DNA from: CAIXSC01 sp046349915
GTDB lineage: Bacteria; Planctomycetota; Planctomycetia; Pirellulales; Pirellulaceae
Assembly (NCBI GenBank): GCA_046349915.1
Contig: JAXMBL010000009.1
Location: 310,001-374,000 of the forward strand
Direction: 5' to 3'
DNA: 64,000 bases
Part shown: piece by piece, positions 17,801 through 24,430 of the stretch
How the letters are laid out: the number at the start of each line of letters is the position of its first letter
How positions within the stretch are numbered: the first letter of the stretch is position 1
Translations under genes and position numbers: made by a program
Notes under the pieces: generated by a model
Databases searched by the model: none
What the model was told of the DNA's origin: nothing
What the model saw: only the letters and a program-made list of their open reading frames with translations

Positions 17801-20085
17801 TCCAGTTGAGTACCGCTGAAAGTGAGACTTGCCGAAGGTGGAGAATTGTTGACTTGGAGCGTTGTCGAGGCGACTCCGACCTTTCCTCCGCTGTCGGTAA
17901 CTCGCAATCCAATCGTGTAACTTCTTGAACCATCGAGAGCGCCGACTCGCAACGAAGGACTGGAACCGACTTCATCGCCCCAGGTTGCCGCGGTGCTGGT
18001 TTCACCATAGATCCCGTCGCCATCGAGATCCCAGGTGTAGACAAGCGTCGACGAATCCTGGTCTCGGTCCGTACTTGCCAGAGCATTCAGCGCTGTGATC
18101 GAGCCTTCGGCGGTCGAGTAAGGTCCGCCCGCATTCGCGACAGGCGCTTCGTTCGACTCGACAACCCATAACTCACGGCCGTGACTCCCGTCGTCAGCAA
18201 CGACAAGAATATCGCCGTTGCTCAACCCAGCCAGGTAAGTCGCCGACGAACTTGGCGAGTTTGGGTAGATATCACGAGTCAAATACGTACGTAACGGAGT
18301 GCCATCGGTGACATAAATTTCGCGGCCGAGGGCGCTGCTATCCGCGGTGAATAGCGCTTTGTCACTGGCGAGGGCCAGCAATTGCGGCGTGGAATCCTGC
18401 GAACCGCTGTAAATGTCTTTGAGCAGGAGTGTGCCTGCCGAGGTGCCATCCGTAACCCAGGCTTCGCGGCCATTGGTATTGTCGACGGCGGAGAACAAGG
18501 ACTTGCCGTTACTCAGACTGACAAGGAACGAGGGGGTCTTCAAGCTATCGGTGCTGCTTCCTGGGTAGATATCCTTCAACAGGAAGGTGCCGACCGAGGT
18601 GCCGTCGGTGACCCAAACCTCGCGTCCATTCACGTTGTCGACGGCTACGAAGAGTGCCTTGCTGGCGCCCAGGCTGCCGAGGAACGTGGGAGCAGTCAGG
18701 CTGTCGGTGCTGCTGCCTGGCATGATGTCTTTGAGAAGGAAGGTGCCGACCGTGGTACCATCGGTAACCCAGACCTCACGTCCGTTGACGTTGTCGACGG
18801 CGGTGAAGAGCACCTTATCGGCGCCCAGCTTGCCGAGGAACGTGGGCGTTCTCAGACTATCGGTGCTGCTGCCCGGCAGAATGTCCTTGAGCAGGAGAGT
18901 GCCCGCGGTGGTGCCGTCGGTGACCCAGACCTCACGTCCGTTGACGTTGTCTTCCGCCAGAAACAGCGCTTTACCGTCGCCCAAACTACTGAAGAACGTG
19001 GGCGCTCTCAGGCTATCGTTGTTGCTGCCCGGCAAGATGTCTTTGAGCAGGAAGGTGCCGCTGGTGGTACCGTCGGTGACCCAGACCTCTCGTCCGTTGG
19101 TATTGTCTTCTGCCGTGAACAGCACCTTGCCGTTGCCCAAACTGCCGAGGAACAAGGGCTTTCTCAGGCTATCGTTGTTGCTGCCTGGCAGAATGTCCTT
19201 CAGCAGGAAGGTGCCGCTTGTGGTGCCATCGGTGACCCAAACCTCGCGACCAGTGGTGCTGTCGTCTGCCGTGAACAACACTTTGCCGTTGCCCAGGTTG
19301 CCAAAGAACGAGGGGGTTCTGAGAGAGTCGGAGTTGTTTCCGATGTCCTTGAGCAGGAAAGTGCCGGCGGTGGTGCCATCCGTCACCCACACCTCGCGAT
19401 CATGGGACCCGTCATCGGCGCTGAAGATTGCTTTGCCGTTTCCCAGCGTGGCGAATAGCTGTGGTGAAGAAGACTGCGAGCCAGGGTAGATGTCCTTCAC
19501 CAGGATAGTGCCAGCGGTCGTGCCGTCGGTGACGTAGAGTTCCCGGCCCAGGCCGCTGCCAGCGTCCGCCGTAAACAGCGCCTTGCCATTGCCGAGCGAA
19601 GCGAAGAGCTGCGGCGAAGAAGTTTGCGAACCGGAGTTAATGTCCTTAAGCAGCGAGGTGTTGGCCGCTGTGCCGTCAGTGACATAAAGTTCTCGACCGA
19701 AACTGCTGCCGCCATCCGCGGTGAAGACGATCTTGTCACCGAGCGATGTGAACGATTGCGGAGAAGAGGACGACGAGCCGGAGTTGATGTCCTTGAGCAG
19801 CAAGGTATTTGCAGACGTCCCGTCGGTGACGTAGAGTTCTCGCCCCAGGCTACTCGTGTCCGCCGTGAACACGACCCTGCCATCCGCGAGGGTCGCTGAT
19901 AAACTCGGCGTTGAACTGGATGAGTTGGGGTTGATGTCTTGCAGGAGAGTCGCCGTAAGCAGGCGACGATCCTCGAGTAATTCCAGTCGTAACTGTCTAT
20001 GTCGGGAGAGTTTTTGCTGTGCGCGCCGCGTAGAGTTTTTTGTCGACACAGCGGGAAGAGATGGTCGACGGGAGTTTTGGGGCAC
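11617..20085 (-). CDS. Giant secreted ELWxxDGT/PKD/cadherin-like protein, N-terminal part
   Basis: The gene starts with GTG at 20085 (AGGAG 8 bases upstream) and its open frame runs for 2,822 codons, but the last 90 or so are scrambled. The planctomycete extracellular motif (LELLEDRRLLTA) lies near residues 33-44. Layout: about eleven ELWxxDGT-type repeats (GREVWVTDGTTAGTFLLKDI) at about 50-650; PKD-like domains and a cadherin-like domain at about 655-1340; a second ELWxxDGT array of about ten repeats at about 1345-1895; more PKD-like domains to about 2490; and cadherin-like domains to about 2720. With the RTX part downstream, the intact product would be about 3,600 residues or more, a cell-surface or type I-exported calcium-dependent adhesin or matrix protein. 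The substrate or partner is unknown. Confidence 0.85.
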   Translation of the reverse strand: MPQNSRRPSLPAVSTKNSTRRAQQKLSRHRQLRLELLEDRRLLTATLLQDINPNSSSSTPSLSATLADGRVVFTADTSSLGRELYVTDGTSANTLLLKDINSGSSSSSPQSFTSLGDKIVFTADGGSSFGRELYVTDGTAANTSLLKDINSGSQTSSPQLFASLGNGKALFTADAGSGLGRELYVTDGTTAGTILVKDIYPGSQSSSPQLFATLGNGKAIFSADDGSHDREVWVTDGTTAGTFLLKDIGNNSDSLRTPSFFGNLGNGKVLFTADDSTTGREVWVTDGTTSGTFLLKDILPGSNNDSLRKPLFLGSLGNGKVLFTAEDNTNGREVWVTDGTTSGTFLLKDILPGSNNDSLRAPTFFSSLGDGKALFLAEDNVNGREVWVTDGTTAGTLLLKDILPGSSTDSLRTPTFLGKLGADKVLFTAVDNVNGREVWVTDGTTVGTFLLKDIMPGSSTDSLTAPTFLGSLGASKALFVAVDNVNGREVWVTDGTSVGTFLLKDIYPGSSTDSLKTPSFLVSLSNGKSLFSAVDNTNGREAWVTDGTSAGTLLLKDIYSGSQDSTPQLLALASDKALFTADSSALGREIYVTDGTPLRTYLTRDIYPNSPSSSATYLAGLSNGDILVVADDGSHGRELWVVESNEAPVANAGGPYSTAEGSITALNALASTDRDQDSSTLVYTWDLDGDGIYGETSTAATWGDEVGSSPSLRVGALDGSRSYTIGLRVTDSGGKVGVASTTLQVNNSPPSASLTFSGTQLEGSPITISFLNSTDPSDADAAALLYSYDFNNDGDFIDAGEATDVASSSRSFTYPQDGFYTVRGRIKDKDGGSTTYTTSFSVLNVPPTLNAGADDSLNEGQTFSRTGTFTDPGADSWTATVNYGDGSGISTLSLNTAAKTYSLNHLYPESGVYSVLVTITDGQSQLVLDTVLVTVNNLAPTASFVNSGPATPGVQGTVSFTGALDSPGDVAAGFRYSYDFNNDGDFTDAGEAEDISSASRSYAFDAGGIYTVHGRIKDRDGGYSDYTTNVTISIAGPQNVALSLAATTINEDSTATLGAAFVNLDALSTHTAQINWGDGSSVQTINLGVGVRSFSGVTHLYTTPTANGTSYNIRVTIADQASHQFSENVSLVVNAVNDMPSFTKGTNQTVSEDSGLKTVAGWAAAISVGPADEASQTLQFIVTNDNNSLFKIQPSVSSNGTLTFTPAADAFGTSIVSVRLQDNGGVANGGQDTSGVQTFTVTITAVNDAPLAVDDVATTPRNVPITFDVRTNDSRGPNEGDQSLGVFFNQYPQHGAIVQNADGTLTYTPTTGYFGSDSFVYSVQDDGNPALTAQATGYITITAPLPTLLKDIHSGSQSSTPQSFATLGDKIVFTADGGASIGRELYVTDGTTANTLLLKDVYPGSQSSSLQLFASLGNGKALFTADAGGGLGRELYVTDGTTAGTILVKDVLPGSQSSSPQFYATLGNGKAIFSADDGVHYREVWVTDGTAAGTFMVKDIGANSDSLRTPSFLGNLGNGKVLFTADDNVNGREVWVTDGTTAGTFLLKDILPGSNNDSLRDPEFFGNLSTGKVLFTAEDNINGREVWVTDGTTAGTFLLKDILSGSSTDSLKTPTFLGKLGADKVLFAAVDNINGREVWVTDGTSVGTFLLKDIMPGSSTDSLVAPTYLGSLGANKALFAAVDNINGREVWVTDGTTANTILLKDIYPGSSTDSLKAPSFLASLSNGKALFSAVDNTNGREVWVTDGASAGTLLLKDIYPGSQDSSPQFLALANGKAIFSAISGSSVGRELWVTDGAVAGTALLKDINSSGDSNPTLLTAVDDKVYFSATAGSPQGREPWVTDGTVAGTFLIKDINTSSDSSPLFIATLASGNIVFSADSGSSQGRELWVSDLNEAPAANIYVSSFSLNEGVSYTLDGSASSDREQAASTLTFEWDLDGDGIYGETGAQAGLGDEVGVRPVIRGESLDDAQQQLTIGLRVTDLRGATSSTSTTLSVFGVAPTAVFTRTGSLLEGSPLTFSFENASDPSDADNAALRYSFDFNNDGDFLDAGEIADSTSPSRTFTFPQDGTYTVRGVVRDKELYSTSYTVNFTLANVQPTLNAGPDITINEGQFLGQVGTFIDPGSEFWSARVNYGEGSGTFGLGVNSFSRTYTLSRLYNESGVYAGGATITDNQSALVSDTFVVYVNNVAPTATFASGGAVLLGTPTTVSFLNSTDPSPGDRAAGFGYSYDFNNDGDFSDAGELADGASITTLSYTFPNAGTFTVRGRIKDRDGGFTDYTTNVIVHPPGPRDLNLAVNPVSILENDNTTLTGSFVNYDTQSTNTVRIVWGDNTSDTVLTLNPGVVSFNTTHRYADNNPLGSNYAIQVTVSDPSDIVSGATNIVVANVQPVFEAGPNESLPPSAIGSFQRAHLSFTDPGADAWTGAVDFGDGVTETLTIDQTTKTFDLNHVYSQEGHYRVTVTINDGDAEGVITDFFFVDVFLNTPPVAVNDSISTGEDSFVVFNVLNDNGNGPDRDAENNLDPAHTIALTSPSRGTLLNTGNGTFKFDPNHQFEYLAIGQITTESFTYQIQDSFGEVSSATVLITITGVNDLPQAVNDIYNIDEDGVLSVPTPGVLANDIDIDGDPITAVGYFNASHGVVNAITNGSFGYTPQANYNGADSFIYKIWDGHGDYTNDHSPSTYATVNITIRAVNDAPVAVDDNAVTNEDQPLTLTAADLKGNDTDIDNTNSQLTVTAVSWCSTPTEPSPSRCYHGPAGFDYGTDHVSTSHRSMPQAVNDSYTIDGPAGDIFDYTVQRPATATSHRYLPREYQRHDRSMICRRR
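12023..12112 (-). repeat. Cadherin-like coding repeat, copy A
   Basis: The first, intact copy of the 90-base segment also found at 11307-11396 and 10587-10677. High nucleotide identity between copies points to recent unit duplication or gene conversion. Confidence 0.75.
13150..16050 (-). repeat. Second ELWxxDGT-PKD module, duplicate of 16950-19960
   Basis: The order ELWxxDGT array, NEAP linker, PKD domains occurs twice in the giant gene. The second copy has the same terminal repeat (GRELWVSDLNEAPAANIYVS versus GRELWVVESNEAPVANAGGP) and the same PKD signatures (DLDGDGIYGET, then YSYDFNNDGDF or YSFDFNNDGDF). Boundaries are approximate. The arrays have diverged in repeat number but many units are still very close. 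Confidence 0.65.
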
Positions 20086-20485
20086 TACAGCACTCCTGAA
20101 ATCAAGCGAAGGGGACTTTTAAAGGAAGAGGATGGATTGCCAGAGGGCGGTGAGATAGCCCAGCGCACGACGGAGTCTAGTTTAACCCGCCAGGAATTGC
20201 CAGCAGACCGACCCACCTGGGTGGAGGAGAACTCGGACGCTGTGCAAACGCAAGTCATGTCGAGTGAAGCGACATCAATAAGCAATCTGCGCGACAAAGT
20301 CGGTGCTTCCCCGCAGTATCAGTAAAGAGGCGTCCCTTGATCCGCCACGGACTTCTTGCATAAGGAACTAGATTTTGGCTCGGCCTCTTGCCCGCCACCT
20401 CTCGCGACACAGAACGCGTCACCGCGCGCCTGCTTGGTCTCGCCCCGCAGTCGCACAATCTAATCCTTCATACATATTTCATATG
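20086..20485. other. Upstream region of the giant gene; no gene seen
   Basis: The 400 bases between the divergently oriented flank and the giant gene contain only short frames. It should hold the promoter of the giant gene; the ribosome site AGGAG is at about 20094-20098. I cannot fix a promoter or operator by eye. Confidence 0.4.
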
Positions 20486-20911
20486 TTAAGCACGTTCGTT
20501 TGCATGCGACACAGCGACGAGCGCAAGGCCTCGATGGCCAGGCACTTGTTGCTCGACGCATCGCACCAAATCACCAACCCGAAACACAGCATTTTCCGGA
20601 GCCACAACATTCGTAATTTTGTACAGGTCTCCAGGACGCCAAATGGAACCAGCGACTTGGAACGAAGTGGAATCGTCGCGACAGGGAATCAAGATGCTGA
20701 CGGCCGTGGCAAAGCCTTCAATCCAATGGTCAAGACCAAGTTCGTACTCGTCGATCGAAAACCCGTCAGGCCAGTCGCGAAATCCGGATTGGTGACGCAA
20801 ACGCTCTACGGCCGCCTTGGCCTCCGCATGTGTTGCATAGACGCCAATCATCTTGACCTCGTCGCGGCCACACCATTCATACGCATGCTGTAAGACAAAT
20901 ACGGTGGCCAT
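20486..20911 (-). CDS. DUF7336-type small protein
   Basis: The 141-residue product opens MATVFVLQHAYEW followed by DEVKMIGVYATHAEAKAAVE and RLRHQSGFRDWPDGFSIDEY, then DHWIEGF. This is the pattern of a small domain family of unknown function found in many bacteria (named DUF7336 as far as I recall). The C-terminal 70 residues are a variable extension with a small beta-rich part. The ATG at 20911 matches the usual start of the family; an in-frame ATG 12 codons upstream is less likely. No signal peptide or catalytic motif is visible. Confidence 0.7.
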   Translation of the reverse strand: MATVFVLQHAYEWCGRDEVKMIGVYATHAEAKAAVERLRHQSGFRDWPDGFSIDEYELGLDHWIEGFATAVSILIPCRDDSTSFQVAGSIWRPGDLYKITNVVAPENAVFRVGDLVRCVEQQVPGHRGLALVAVSHANERA

Positions 20912-21241
20912 GGGTGTATAGCAGCCAAAGTAACGGGTGCGATCCATTCAGCAACGGAAAAACTGGGAGAAAATCGACGTTTTATCGTGGAAAGCCGTTG
21001 GGTGTCGGCGAATTGATATTGGAGAAAGCGGCGTCTTTCGTACAGGCTGTTTGTTACCACACAGACAACTTGCGGCAGGGACGCCGCCATGCAGGATGCT
21101 ACACGCGCAGACCGTTGCTTTGCAGTCCTCGTTCGGAAGACGGCAGTCGATTGGTTGACGGAGTTGTGGCCGGTGCTGAGCCGGTGGCAGGGATCGATGC
21201 CACGCCTGCCAGTACATCACTCAACTGGCCGAAGCCATTTT

Positions 21242-21400
21242 CGGGCCAGGCCCATCGGGAGCGGCGCGACCGAGGCCGCCTGCAAGACGCTCTTCACGCA
21301 ACGCTTCAAGCAGTCCGGCATGAAATGGACCTCGACCGTCGGCGCCACGATTCTGCGATTGAGGGTCATCAGCCTAAGCGGCATCTGGACGCAAGTGCGT
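21242..21400 (+). pseudogene. ISKra4-family transposase, C-terminal remnant
   Basis: The frame gives RARPIGSGATEAACKTLFTQ then RFKQSGMKW and ILRLRVISLSGIWTQVR, which matches the conserved end of ISKra4-type transposases (PIGSGVTEAACK, then RLKxSGMxW). Only about 53 codons are recognisable; the sequence 5' of it is not in frame with a transposase body and no terminal inverted repeats are evident. It marks a past insertion in the decayed accessory region. Confidence 0.65.
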
Positions 21401-21689
21401 ATTGTCACTCTTCAGTCTTATACTAGGCCGACCCCAGTGACACCCAAGCCATGCGAACCCGAACTCACGCACAAGCCCCTGCAAACAGCGGTGTAGACCA
21501 GACCGCACCCGTTCTCTTGAACCAACAATGAGCCGTGATATTGCTGAAGATAAGTATGTCCGTTTCGCGAGGTGCCTGTTCCACTAAAGCGAGAACTCGG
21601 TCGCGTTCAGAGCACGGCAACTTACCGCTACGCTATGATCGCCCGTCGGCTCTCTTGGTCCGACGGCCGGGGCGGTAAGCGTACCGCCA

Positions 21690-21773
21690 CTCAAGCTCAC
21701 TCTGGTTGCGAACGCGCTTGTTTCCTCCGTATCGCTCAAACTGATCGCTGTGGATTTCCAGGACGTCATCAAG
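21690..21773 (-). pseudogene. Doc/Fic toxin fragment
   Basis: A 28-codon minus-strand piece reads LDDVLEIHSDQFERYGG then NKRVRNQSELE. Doc toxins open with (V)xDVLxIHxDQIERYGG followed by a GVRD motif and a leucine-rich helix. A shift of frame just after SELE gives GGTLTAPAVG, which resembles the next Doc helix, so the gene is frameshifted and truncated. It overlaps the antitoxin-like fragment by a few bases, the usual order of such operons. Confidence 0.5.
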
Positions 21774-21860
21774 CGATGCGTTGGACTTTCCCCTCCCGCT
21801 CTGTCGGCTTCGCGGGCGCGATATCCAGTTCCTCTCCGTCAGTGCTGATTTCGTGGGGTT
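21769..21860 (-). pseudogene. AbrB/MazE-like antitoxin, C-terminal fragment
   Basis: The frame gives HEISTDGEELDIAPAKPTER then EGKVQRIA and TGA at 21771-21769. STDGEELxIxP followed by a charged helix is typical of the C-terminal half of SpoVT/AbrB-type antitoxins. The DNA-binding N-terminus is missing. It directly precedes and overlaps the Doc fragment, as in two-gene toxin-antitoxin operons. Confidence 0.4.
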
Positions 21861-22020
21861 GCTCAGGGCGTAGAATTGACTTGCGACACTGCCGCCGTGT
21901 AGTCTCTCAGCTTGATGAATCAGAAGCGGCCTCCGCAGTCCCAACGAATGCCGCGTGCTTTCTCGAAAAAGCACTGTGCGCCGCGCAACTAAGGACCTGC
22001 CAACGAAACAATCTCGGCGA

Positions 22021-24348
22021 CTAAAACTCTTGCCGCTCGAGGTAGAGACAGCCTAGCCCTAGCATGACGATCATAAAGGCGCCGCTGCTCCACACGGGGG
22101 CCCAGGGGTCGACGGCCGTTTGGCTCGTCTCTAAAGATTGTCGCGGGCGACCGTCGGTCGGGGCGGCGGTCTTTCCCGACAGAGCGTAGGTCACCGTGTT
22201 TCCCAACTCACCCGGTTTCGGCAACACCGTATACAGCGGCAGAACCACTCGACGGTACGCTCTGTCCAACATCGTGGCGGGCGGGTCCCAACGTCGCGCC
22301 ACCTTAAAGCTCGGCAACTCGTACTCGCTCACTCGAGTCGAACGGTCGGCGGCCAGTAAATGCGTGGCGTCGCGGAAGAAAATCGCCGAAACATCTCCCT
22401 GGCCCGTGACAGGCGCGCGGCGAGCCGTACGTGCTGTCGCGTCGATGATCCAAACGTGCCCATCATGAAACGCCGCCGCGAACCATTGGCCGCCCGGTGC
22501 GGCGGCGAGAAATCGTGGAGCTTGCGTTTTCTCTACCCGGAACTCTTCCAGCATCTCGCCGGTCTTCGCGTCCAGCAGCTCGATACGCCCATCGTCTCGA
22601 GCCAGCACCATCCGGTCGCCAGCGATCGACACCAACGCGGGCGGTAGATTCTCCTCGTCGATCGCCTTCTCCAGCCGCACATGAAAGCGATCGTCCGCCT
22701 GCTTCTCCAGCACGGTCAGCTTCCCGCGACTGTAAATGGCCAACTCGCCTGAATCCGGATTCACCGACGCGGAGGCAGGTCGAGACAGGATCAGCGGCGG
22801 GTCGGGACTAACCGTCTGAAACGCTTCCTTCGTGGGCACCGGCAGAGAGAAGCCAAACATCTTGACTGGCTCCGACGGACGCCGCAGATCGCCCATCAGT
22901 CGATAGATGCCCGTGCTGCCCACGGCGAGCAATCGACCATCGGGCTCGCGCAACAAATACATCGCTCCGATCGACGTGCGCACTCCCTTGCTCCCCTTCC
23001 AACCGTCCCCCTTCGTGCCGACGTAGGCCAGCGTCTGGCCGTCGCGCATCGACCGTTGGATGGAAACCAGTTCTTTACGAGTCGAATCGAAGGCCGGCCC
23101 GACTGGCCGTAGTTCGCTGGGAATCGACGGGAGCAACGCGAGCACGGGTCGAGTCTGCTTCTGTACATCCGTGACCAGGATCTCCGACCAATTGCCCGCC
23201 GCCTCGTCCCACGCGTAAGCGAACCCCATCTCGTTCACCGCAACCAGCGTCTCGTCGGCGAAGACCAGTTGAGTGAGTTTGTGTTTGGAAACGTAGAAGT
23301 TCTCTAACGATCCCTTGCCGCTTCCCAACAGGAAACAGAACAGCCAGAACAAGACAGTGGCGCCGATCGAGACAATCGCATTGCGCCACAGCAGGCCCGC
23401 GAGCGACGAGACCGTGAAATAGATGGCGAACATGAACAGATAAATCGGAATCCCCAACAAGAGTCGATGATTCCAAGCATCGAACCGCAGCCCCAGAATC
23501 AACCACAGGCCCGCGATCAGGAAACCGGCGTTCAGCAGGATGAACGCACAGCCTCCCAGAAATCTTGACAGGAAAAGCAGCGAACGAGAAATGGGCTTGC
23601 TGAGTAGCAGATGGAGTTGCCCAGGGTCGAACATCTGCGGCACGATCGACGACGTGACCACGATGGCGACTAGCACTCCAATCACACCCACCAACAGTCC
23701 CATGATCCACGCCACGACTCGTTCCAACATCGTCCGAAATTCGGCGGGACGAAAGGGCAACGGATCGAGCATATCCCAGACCAGATACTTGATCTGAAAC
23801 GAAGTCGCGTGGCTGGTGGCGATTTCCTCCGCGAACGCCGCCTCCAACAGCAAGCGATTGCGCCGCCCGACATCGGTCGCGGTCAAGTTCGACGTTTCTT
23901 GGCCCAGTAATCGCTTCAGTTCATCGCTCGGGATTGGCGTGTTTTTCCAAGCCGCCTCGTCGTACATCTCGGGCTGCAAGACCAACTTGTTCAGTTCAGT
24001 GCGGAAGGTGTTTATGTTGCGCACGAACTCCATCGCGCCATCGAAGTCGTCGCGCGGCTGCATGGTGAACGTCGCAACCATCGCGCGCGTCTTTTCGTCG
24101 AGCCGCGAGACGAGATGGCGAGCGGGCGAGGGTTCGTCCTTCGCCGCTTCGTCGCGAACTCGCTGAATAAATCGCGGCCAGTTCTCGACATCCCCTTCCA
24201 GCACCTCAATCGTGACGACCTCACGATATCCAAAGGGGGCCAGCGCGAGCAGCAAGCAGCCAATGGCGCCCAAGAGCACCCAGAGGACTCGCGAGGCGAG
24301 TGCTTCTCGAAACGAGTCGACGATGACAGCGGCGTAGGGACGAATCAT
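22021..24348 (-). CDS. ABC-2 type permease with embedded beta-propeller
   Basis: The 775-residue protein is the membrane partner of the ATPase at 24419-25408. One membrane helix (about 20-40) is followed by a helical extracytoplasmic-like region to about 205, then five helices at about 210-365 that include the ABC-2 permease signature (FDPGQLHLLLSKPISRSLL). Residues of about 370-735 form WD/PQQ-like beta strands (e.g. RMVLARDDGRIELLDAKTGE, VWIIDATARTARR), and a last helix lies at 745-765. A propeller between the last two membrane helices is unusual for this family. Substrate unknown; such two-gene systems usually export a small molecule or act in envelope traffic. Confidence 0.85.
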   Translation of the reverse strand: MIRPYAAVIVDSFREALASRVLWVLLGAIGCLLLALAPFGYREVVTIEVLEGDVENWPRFIQRVRDEAAKDEPSPARHLVSRLDEKTRAMVATFTMQPRDDFDGAMEFVRNINTFRTELNKLVLQPEMYDEAAWKNTPIPSDELKRLLGQETSNLTATDVGRRNRLLLEAAFAEEIATSHATSFQIKYLVWDMLDPLPFRPAEFRTMLERVVAWIMGLLVGVIGVLVAIVVTSSIVPQMFDPGQLHLLLSKPISRSLLFLSRFLGGCAFILLNAGFLIAGLWLILGLRFDAWNHRLLLGIPIYLFMFAIYFTVSSLAGLLWRNAIVSIGATVLFWLFCFLLGSGKGSLENFYVSKHKLTQLVFADETLVAVNEMGFAYAWDEAAGNWSEILVTDVQKQTRPVLALLPSIPSELRPVGPAFDSTRKELVSIQRSMRDGQTLAYVGTKGDGWKGSKGVRTSIGAMYLLREPDGRLLAVGSTGIYRLMGDLRRPSEPVKMFGFSLPVPTKEAFQTVSPDPPLILSRPASASVNPDSGELAIYSRGKLTVLEKQADDRFHVRLEKAIDEENLPPALVSIAGDRMVLARDDGRIELLDAKTGEMLEEFRVEKTQAPRFLAAAPGGQWFAAAFHDGHVWIIDATARTARRAPVTGQGDVSAIFFRDATHLLAADRSTRVSEYELPSFKVARRWDPPATMLDRAYRRVVLPLYTVLPKPGELGNTVTYALSGKTAAPTDGRPRQSLETSQTAVDPWAPVWSSGAFMIVMLGLGCLYLERQEF

Positions 24349-24397
24349 GGAGTGGAATCTTCAGGTCGACGGAGAGTAACGCTCGCGAGTGGACAAC

Positions 24398-24430
24398 GAT
24401 TCTTCAACTATTCTTCTACTATTCTTCTAC
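24398..24430. repeat. Three 11-base tandem units across a stop codon
   Basis: On the minus strand the units are GTAGAAGAATA, GTAGAAGAATA and GTTGAAGAATC. The first unit contains the final Glu codons and the stop (TAG at 24421-24419) of the ABC ATPase, so the duplication extended the 3' end without changing the protein. It looks like replication slippage. Confidence 0.7.

Larger units (their letters stand above)
21401..22020. other. Decayed stretch with toxin-antitoxin fragments
   Basis: No intact gene is present. Within it are minus-strand fragments of an AbrB-like antitoxin (21769-21860) and of a Doc toxin (21690-21773), described separately. The rest I cannot assign. Confidence 0.45.
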
